Assembly: GCA_900769795.1 (NCBI GenBank)
Contig: CAAGHZ010000030.1
Location: 1-35,423 of the forward strand
Reading direction: 5' to 3'
DNA from: Clostridia bacterium
Lineage (GTDB): Bacteria; Bacillota; Clostridia; Monoglobales; Monoglobaceae
DNA length: 35,423 bases
Of the stretch, positions 30,290 through 35,423 are shown in pieces. A program made the position numbers and the translations under genes. Positions within the stretch are counted from its first letter, which is position 1. Every line of letters starts with the position of its first letter. Below the pieces are notes generated by a model that was not told where the DNA came from, did not search any database, and saw nothing but the letters and a program-made list of their open reading frames with translations.

Positions 30290-32128
30290 GTGAAGCGATA
30301 TTTTAAAAGCATAGGCATATATGTTTTGCTCTTTGCCATTATAGTTGCAATCTTTTCTCTGACCTCAGCGCCTACTCAGCCTGACGAAGATGTTTATTCT
30401 GACCTCGTGCTGAAAATTAAGCAAGGCGAGGTTACAGAACTCTCTGTTGTAGAGGATATTGCCGTGGCAGTACTCAGGGATGGATCAACCCTTGAAGTTG
30501 AAGTCCCGGGTTATTGGGCTTTGAGAGAAGATGCAGGAGCAGAAATGCAAAATCAGATAGCAGAGGGCAAACTCAAGATAGAAACACCTTTGCCATATAG
30601 CCCGCCCTGGTGGCTGACTATGCTTCCATCTATTGTAATATTTATTTTCTTTGCTATATTCTGGCTTTCAATTATGCGACAAAGTGGTGGCGGTGGCGGT
30701 GGACGCGGAATGATGAACTTTGGCAAGAGCAAAGCAAAAATGACCGCCGATGGAAAAACCAACAAAACCTTTGACGACGTGGCAGGTGCAGACGAAGAAA
30801 AAGAAGAACTCCGCGAGATTGTTGATTTTCTTAAATCACCCGAGGTGTTCCGCAAACTTGGCGCAAGAATCCCCAAGGGCGTGCTTCTTGTAGGCCCTCC
30901 GGGAACGGGTAAGACTCTTCTTGCAAAGTCTGTTGCAGGCGAGGCAGGTGTTCCTTTCTTCTCAATCTCAGGTTCTGACTTTGTTGAAATGTTCGTAGGT
31001 GTGGGTGCATCAAGAGTCCGCGACCTTTTTGAGACCGCAAAGAAGTGTGCCCCATGCATTATATTTATTGACGAAATTGACGCTGTCGGCAGACACAGAG
31101 GCGCAGGCCTCGGTGGCGGCCATGACGAGCGCGAGCAAACACTTAACCAGTTGCTTGTTGAGATGGACGGCTTTGGCGAAAACGAAGGCGTAATCATAAT
31201 CGCCGCAACCAACCGTCCCGACATTTTGGACCCCGCCCTTCTCAGACCCGGTCGATTTGACAGACAGGTTGTAGTTGACGCCCCCGACGTTGTGGGCAGA
31301 GAAGCTATCATGCAGGTGCACGCAAAGGGCAAACCCCTTGCAGACGATGTTGATCTTTCAGTTCTTGCAAAAACCACAATCGGTTTCTCAGGCGCAGACA
31401 TAGAAAACCTTATGAACGAGGCAGCAATCCTTGCCGCCCGCCAGAAGAGCGACAAGATTACTATGGCAAACCTTGAAGAATCCATCATGAAGGTTGTTGC
31501 AGGCCCTGAGAAGAAATCCCGCAAGGTAACAGAGCGTGAAAAGAAATTGACAGCTTATCACGAGGCAGGACACGCGGTAGTATCAAAGATGCTTCCCACT
31601 CAGGACAGAGTTCATCAGGTATCAATAATTCCAAGAGGGAGAGCCGGTGGATACACTCTGTCATTGCCTAAGGAGGATACCTTCTTTAACTCAAAGACCG
31701 AGATGCTTGAAGAAATCGTTTCTCTCCTCGGCGGACGCGTGGCAGAACAACTTATGCTTGATGATATCAGTACAGGTGCCTCTAACGATATAGAGCGGGC
31801 AACCAATATTGCGAAATCTATGGTTACCAAGTATGGCATGAGCGACAAACTTGGGGCAAGATGCTTTGGCGACCAGAATAACGAGGTATTTCTTGGCAGA
31901 GATTATGGTCACACCATTGACTATAGCCAGGACACAGCTGCAAAGATTGATGCTGAAATCAAAGACATTATAGATGGCTGCTATAAGAGATGTACCGATA
32001 TTCTGACGCAGTATAAAGATAAACTTATTCAGGTGGCTGAACTTCTTCTTGAAAAAGAAAAAATCGAGGGCGACGAGTTTGATAAACTCTTTGAAATTGA
32101 GCCCGACACCACAGAAGAACAAGAATAA
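30290..32128 (+). CDS. ftsH: ATP-dependent zinc metalloprotease FtsH
   Basis: Membrane-bound AAA+ protease that degrades misfolded membrane proteins and some short-lived regulators. The 612-residue product has two membrane helices (about 7-24 and 111-128) around an extracellular loop. The AAA domain has Walker A GPPGTGKT (202-209), Walker B FIDEID (259-264) and the second region of homology ATNRPDILDPALLRPGRFDR (306-325). The zinc protease has HEAGH (424-428) and D500. A Gly-rich linker (133-140) follows the second helix. The start is a GTG at 30290, seven bases after AGGAGG. It has its own promoter and terminator. Confidence 0.97.
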   Translation: MKRYFKSIGIYVLLFAIIVAIFSLTSAPTQPDEDVYSDLVLKIKQGEVTELSVVEDIAVAVLRDGSTLEVEVPGYWALREDAGAEMQNQIAEGKLKIETPLPYSPPWWLTMLPSIVIFIFFAIFWLSIMRQSGGGGGGRGMMNFGKSKAKMTADGKTNKTFDDVAGADEEKEELREIVDFLKSPEVFRKLGARIPKGVLLVGPPGTGKTLLAKSVAGEAGVPFFSISGSDFVEMFVGVGASRVRDLFETAKKCAPCIIFIDEIDAVGRHRGAGLGGGHDEREQTLNQLLVEMDGFGENEGVIIIAATNRPDILDPALLRPGRFDRQVVVDAPDVVGREAIMQVHAKGKPLADDVDLSVLAKTTIGFSGADIENLMNEAAILAARQKSDKITMANLEESIMKVVAGPEKKSRKVTEREKKLTAYHEAGHAVVSKMLPTQDRVHQVSIIPRGRAGGYTLSLPKEDTFFNSKTEMLEEIVSLLGGRVAEQLMLDDISTGASNDIERATNIAKSMVTKYGMSDKLGARCFGDQNNEVFLGRDYGHTIDYSQDTAAKIDAEIKDIIDGCYKRCTDILTQYKDKLIQVAELLLEKEKIEGDEFDKLFEIEPDTTEEQE

Positions 32129-32133
32129 TCAAG

Positions 32134-32159
32134 AAAACGCCGCTTATCAGCGGCGTTTT
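32134..32159 (+). terminator. Terminator after ftsH
   Basis: An 11-base-pair stem (AAAACGCCGCT with its complement), a 4-nt loop and a T-run, beginning five bases past the ftsH stop and ending about 17 nt before ispE. ispE therefore depends on read-through or on an undetected promoter. Confidence 0.9.
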
Positions 32160-32176
32160 TTGAAAGGACTTTACAT

Positions 32177-33025
32177 ATGAATACCATTACTCTCAATTGT
32201 AATGCAAAGATAAATCTGTCTCTTGATGCCATTGCTAAAAGAAAAGACGGCTATCACGATTTAGAACTTATCTTCTTGGAGATTCCCATTTATGATACCA
32301 TTACGGTTTCTCTGCGCAATGACGGAGAAATACATCTCTCCTGCGACGACAAAACTCTGCCCACAGACGAGAGAAACATTGCCTACAAGGCTGCGGTAAC
32401 ATTTTTTGCAGAAATCGGCACAAACCATGGTGCAGACATCGATATAAAAAAGCAAATTCCCCACGGGGCAGGCCTTGCCGGCGGAAGTGCAGATGCAGCA
32501 GGGGTGCTAAAGGCGCTCAACTCTCTGACAGGCAATCCTCTTGACACAGATAATCTTTTAAAACTTGGGGTAAAACTCGGCGCAGATGTGCCCTTTTGCA
32601 TTCTTGGCGGTTGCGCCTTTGCAGAGGGGGTTGGCGAAATTCTCACTCCTCTTCCGATGCCTCCGAAAATGTATTATGTTATCACAAAGCCTGAGGAGTC
32701 AATATCAACTGCCTTCGTGTTTAAAAACCTCAACTTAGACAACCGCCCCGATAGTCTTTGCGTACACGCAGTTGCAGAAGGCATACGCCGCGGAGACATT
32801 GATATGATTGTAAAAAACTCGGGTAATATTTTAGAGAGCGTAACCATAAAAGAGGTGCCGATTATAAATGATATAAAAAAATCCTTTATAGAAAATGGAG
32901 CTATCCTATCTCTTATGAGCGGCAGCGGAACTTCTGTCTTCGGTGCGTTTGAGACCGAAGCGGCAGCAAATGTCGCCGCCAAAGCCGTTGAAAAATACGC
33001 CAACAAAATATTTATCGTGGGATGA
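32177..33025 (+). CDS. ispE: 4-diphosphocytidyl-2-C-methyl-D-erythritol kinase
   Basis: ATP-dependent kinase of the MEP isoprenoid pathway, which makes precursors such as undecaprenyl phosphate. The 282-residue product is a GHMP kinase: catalytic-region K11 in CNAKINLSL, the glycine-rich ATP loop PHGAGLAGGSADAA (95-108), D137 in LGADVPFC and the C-terminal SGSGTSVFGAF motif. AAAGGAC precedes the ATG. It follows ftsH with a terminator between them. Downstream it converges with the M48 gene at a shared terminator. Confidence 0.97.
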   Translation: MNTITLNCNAKINLSLDAIAKRKDGYHDLELIFLEIPIYDTITVSLRNDGEIHLSCDDKTLPTDERNIAYKAAVTFFAEIGTNHGADIDIKKQIPHGAGLAGGSADAAGVLKALNSLTGNPLDTDNLLKLGVKLGADVPFCILGGCAFAEGVGEILTPLPMPPKMYYVITKPEESISTAFVFKNLNLDNRPDSLCVHAVAEGIRRGDIDMIVKNSGNILESVTIKEVPIINDIKKSFIENGAILSLMSGSGTSVFGAFETEAAANVAAKAVEKYANKIFIVG

Positions 33026-33034
33026 ACACATAAT

Positions 33035-33061
33035 AAAAAACACGCTAAACGCGTGTTTTTT
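33035..33061. terminator. Bidirectional terminator between ispE and the M48 gene
   Basis: An 11-base-pair stem (AAAAAACACGC with its complement) and a 5-nt loop have T-runs on both strands. It serves convergent ispE (plus) and the M48 gene (minus), whose stop codon overlaps the last bases of the stem. Confidence 0.9.
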
Positions 33062-34391
33062 AAATTTCCCTTCCACATGATATACAATATTTATAATCAA
33101 CGTTGTTCTTCTCCCCGCAATGCATGCAGAATTTCTCATTTTGCAACCTTGTTACCTTTTCAACTATCCTGCTATTAACAATCCTTTCATAGCTTTTCTC
33201 TTTTACCCATTGATTTAACTCGTATGCTCTCATAACATTCCATGGATGTTCTGCATATACAGCGCTTAACACCTTTGTCATCTTGCTGAATATTTCTCTG
33301 TCCATCCGTTGAAACTCTTCTGCCTGACACAGGAAATCCTGGGGATTCAGGCTATCATAAAATTGAGGCGGATATCCAGCAAGTTTAGTCATCGTTGTAA
33401 TCGCTGCATCTAAATTTTGACACACAAGCAGCCCTGCTCGATCCGCACTAAACTCCGACTTTCTATACCAATCATATAAAATAATCTCTACTCCCTCAGC
33501 CAAAAGATTGCCTATGCCCAAAGGCGTAAAATCAGCAATATATTTTATAATGCTAGGCAAATTTTTTGCAATCTCCGTATACAATGTATGCTGGCTCTTT
33601 ATATGTCCCAATTCATGTCCAAGAATAAATAACAGCTCATCATACGACAATAAACTTACACACGATGTGCTTAACACAATAATTGGTCGATCAACACCGA
33701 TTGTAAAGGCGTTTATAAAACCTTGGTCGAGATACAAATCCGGCATATCCTTAATGTCTAAAATTTCGCAAGCTTCTTTCAGGGCATTATATAAATACGG
33801 TATATTCCTTTCATTAACTTTAATGTTAGATCCCGTATATTGTACCGTCAATATTTTCTCTATATTGTACTTCGAGTACAATTTTATTACTTTTTCCAAC
33901 ATAGTATTACCGCTAAGCTTTGCAATAGCTGCACGATCAGCGGCATGCTCATACTGCCTGGATTCCAATCCCTTTAATACCTTCTTTGTTTTCGGAACAG
34001 AAAGACACGCAATATTATCTACAATATCAACAATTTCTTCATCCGGCTCAATAAATATCTCTATAAAATCCCTATTTTGTCTTTGATATATATCCTTTAT
34101 ACGATTCACACTTGACGTTGTTACAAATTGTGCACAATTGTTAATTACAGCTCTTGACAACTCCAAATATTCAAGCACCTCATCAAACTGCTTATTGTCA
34201 TTTGATAATAAATGATACAAATATAAATATGCAAAAATTCCTACTCTTTGTTCTATTGAGAAGCCTTCTTCCGTTGATTTGCTACTTTCTTTTTCTATCG
34301 AACTCTCATCTTCCCAAATCCCTATTTGCTTTAATTTTACATTTGCCTCTTCGTTAAAATATAAGGAAAGGGCTTTTTTTATGTATACCAT
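33060..34391 (-). CDS. M48-family metallopeptidase with C-terminal zinc ribbon
   Basis: A 443-residue protein whose middle part is an M48-type zinc peptidase: HELGH (259-263, with H259 and H263 as ligands and E260 catalytic) and SEFSADRAG with third ligand E313. N-terminal ~180 residues are helical and not recognised. The C-terminus is a four-Cys ribbon, C422, C425, C436 and C439 (CMHC ... CISC), which is not usual for HtpX/Ste24. No clear signal peptide or multiple membrane helices are seen, so it may be cytoplasmic, with only weakly hydrophobic stretches near 285-305. The ATG at 34389-34391 follows GAGAGGTG. It is the last gene of an A/T-rich four-gene cassette. The substrate is unknown. 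Confidence 0.82.
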   Translation of the reverse strand: MVYIKKALSLYFNEEANVKLKQIGIWEDESSIEKESSKSTEEGFSIEQRVGIFAYLYLYHLLSNDNKQFDEVLEYLELSRAVINNCAQFVTTSSVNRIKDIYQRQNRDFIEIFIEPDEEIVDIVDNIACLSVPKTKKVLKGLESRQYEHAADRAAIAKLSGNTMLEKVIKLYSKYNIEKILTVQYTGSNIKVNERNIPYLYNALKEACEILDIKDMPDLYLDQGFINAFTIGVDRPIIVLSTSCVSLLSYDELLFILGHELGHIKSQHTLYTEIAKNLPSIIKYIADFTPLGIGNLLAEGVEIILYDWYRKSEFSADRAGLLVCQNLDAAITTMTKLAGYPPQFYDSLNPQDFLCQAEEFQRMDREIFSKMTKVLSAVYAEHPWNVMRAYELNQWVKEKSYERIVNSRIVEKVTRLQNEKFCMHCGEKNNVDYKYCISCGREI

Positions 34392-34416
34392 TACGACACC
34401 TCTCAGCACTCCCTTT

Positions 34417-34650
34417 TTAATCCGTTATTAATAGTCCAAATGCATTTTGCGTAACTCCAAAATGACTCGTCTGACCATTTCCGGTAACATTATAATGAGT
34501 TGTGTTTCCTAATTTGTACGAACTTACCTGCGCAAACCCCTTACCATCTATTGACATCTCGGTATGTCCAATCGTTGAGTTTATTTTATTTTCTTTCTTT
34601 TTCTTTTCTACATGTTTATTTATCTGCATAATATGTTCTGCAAAATTCAT
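34417..34650 (-). CDS. Unknown 77-residue protein
   Basis: Not recognised. It has a Lys-rich N-terminal part (helical, about 1-25) and a polar C-terminal part with a repeated pattern: TTHYNVT (50-56) and TSHFGVT (61-67), separated by GNGQ. This suggests a small beta-hairpin unit. There is no signal peptide or membrane segment. TAGGAGG lies before the ATG. It sits 25 nt before the M48 gene and 11 nt after the zinc-ribbon membrane protein, so it is probably co-expressed with them. Composition is A/T-rich like its neighbours. Confidence 0.68.
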   Translation of the reverse strand: MNFAEHIMQINKHVEKKKKENKINSTIGHTEMSIDGKGFAQVSSYKLGNTTHYNVTGNGQTSHFGVTQNAFGLLITD

Positions 34651-34661
34651 TTATATTCCTC

Positions 34662-35165
34662 CTAAAACTTTGTGCCGCAATTTGGGCAGAACTTTGCTTG
34701 CATTTCTCTTGAAGCACCACACTCATGACAAAACTTTTGTTCACTGTTTGTGTCTTCTCCCGCCAAATATGACATAGGCTCTGTCCCTAAATATATTTGA
34801 ATAAAAGCATCTATTTCCTTGGGCAACTGCAATTGCTTATATGTGCCATAGGCGGTTGTTAACAGAACAGGCCACGTTATAAACCATGCAATTGCAGCCC
34901 CTGCCATCTTATCTAACCACTTGCCTTCCCCTATTTCCACATGTAATATTTTGCTTTCTACTTTTAGTGACACTGTACATGCTTTTTCTACTCCTGCAAT
35001 TTTTCTAAAATAGCTATCTTTGCTCTTCGCTTGAACAATATAATTGCCTTTTTCTTTTTCAAAGCATTGAGACTCCATACCCTTTTCCTGAAAAAAACCT
35101 TTTAACGCAGTCGCCAAATCAGAACATGAAAAATTATTATCTACCGCATATGTAATTTTACCCAT
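34662..35165 (-). CDS. Membrane protein with C-terminal zinc ribbon, unknown function
   Basis: A 167-residue protein with an N-terminal alpha/beta domain (about 1-80), one membrane segment (about 87-107: MAGAAIAWFITWPVLLTTAYG) and a C-terminal ribbon with C146, C149, C160 and C163 (CHEC ... CPNC). The spacing CX2C-X10-CX2C is the same as in the M48 protein of this cassette. Similar proteins with a GEGKWLDK segment before a membrane helix are found in Clostridia, without a known role. The ATG at 35163-35165 is preferred to the GTG at 35177, which overlaps the previous gene's stop. Domain description is good, function not. Confidence 0.75.
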   Translation of the reverse strand: MGKITYAVDNNFSCSDLATALKGFFQEKGMESQCFEKEKGNYIVQAKSKDSYFRKIAGVEKACTVSLKVESKILHVEIGEGKWLDKMAGAAIAWFITWPVLLTTAYGTYKQLQLPKEIDAFIQIYLGTEPMSYLAGEDTNSEQKFCHECGASREMQAKFCPNCGTKF

Positions 35166-35173
35166 AATTTGTA

Positions 35174-35423
35174 TCACACCCCTATAAAATATTTATCCGC
35201 AAAACTATCTACTATTTTCTCTAACTTCTTTTGGGCAGAAGAATCCGCTCTGTTTCTATGCGCACCTGCATATATTGCACTACGGCCAATACTACTTTGG
35301 CTACCTATTGCAAGCCCGATTGCAACCGCCGCTAAACTACCCAAGACATTTTTTGTAATACTCTTGCCTGCCTCCTCCACGCTCAACGATAATACATTAT
35401 TTTTATTTATTAATTTTACATTA
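35174..35423 (-). CDS. Glycine-rich small membrane protein, 5' end cut by window
   Basis: The frame is open to the right edge of the window: no stop is met upstream and no good start with a ribosome-binding site is seen. A TTG at 35386 is possible, but GGAGGAGG lies after it instead of before it. So this is most likely the 3' part of a gene starting outside the window. The visible 83 codons include a hydrophobic glycine-zipper-like stretch (VLGSLAAVAIGLAIG) and a basic, helical C-terminal part. It ends eight bases before the zinc-ribbon membrane protein. The function is unknown. Confidence 0.58.
   Translation of the reverse strand, partial: NVKLINKNNVLSLSVEEAGKSITKNVLGSLAAVAIGLAIGSQSSIGRSAIYAGAHRNRADSSAQKKLEKIVDSFADKYFIGV

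Noticed and set aside
30553..31524. 323-codon open frame on the minus strand inside ftsH
   Set aside because: It is the antisense shadow of a well-conserved gene. The peptide is Ser/Pro-rich and low in family features, and no Shine-Dalgarno or promoter supports it.
1..35423. tRNA or rRNA genes, origin, prophage, toxin-antitoxin or defence genes
   Set aside because: None could be recognised by eye on either strand; a covariance-model scan could confirm the absence of small RNAs.

Overview
The window looks like a chromosomal segment from a low-to-moderate-GC Gram-positive bacterium of class Clostridia, probably gut-associated. The grounds are near-consensus TTGACA/TATAAT promoters, strong AGGAGG ribosome-binding sites, the order of the ribosomal genes, Firmicute-type S12, S14, L24 and L36, a YbxF-like L7Ae protein next to rpsL, a KOW protein between map and infA, and short inverted GTAGGGG repeats that I recall from gut Clostridia. 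No species can be named from the sequence alone.

Layout, all on the minus strand unless stated. 1-3426: str operon (L7Ae-like, rpsL, rpsG, 5' part of fusA) behind a perfect consensus promoter. 3455-8959: an apparent five-gene unit, LCP protein, GH36 alpha-galactosidase, ruvX, DUF1292 and a cellulase-like glycosidase, which mixes housekeeping and sugar-degrading genes. 9025-10568: a CNNM/CorC-type magnesium transporter behind its own promoter, a 29-codon acidic/proline leader ORF and an intrinsic attenuator. 10610-28517: the S10-spc-alpha ribosomal cluster from rpsJ to rplQ. It contains secY, adk, map, a KOW gene and infA, and is interrupted by a CapA-like lipoprotein gene and two GTAGGGG repeats; a second promoter starts the rpmJ-rpsM-rpsK-rpsD-rpoA-rplQ part. 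28563-30109: an M23 membrane protein and a lipoprotein peptidyl-prolyl isomerase. 30202-33061, plus strand: ftsH and ispE, each closed by a terminator. 33060-35423: a visibly more A/T-rich cassette with an M48 peptidase carrying a C-terminal zinc ribbon, a small unknown protein, a membrane protein with the same zinc ribbon, and a partial glycine-rich membrane protein cut by the window edge.

Most of the window is translation, protein export and protein quality control. The parts that go beyond routine are regulatory RNA: the leader-peptide attenuator before the CNNM gene, a roughly 300-nt structured leader before rpsJ, a compact three-way-junction-like element between rpmJ and rpsM, hairpins before fusA and rplC, and perfect hairpins between genes inside the spc operon. 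The other candidate for something undescribed is the zinc-ribbon/M48 cassette at the right end. No tRNA, rRNA, CRISPR array, insertion sequence or phage gene was seen.
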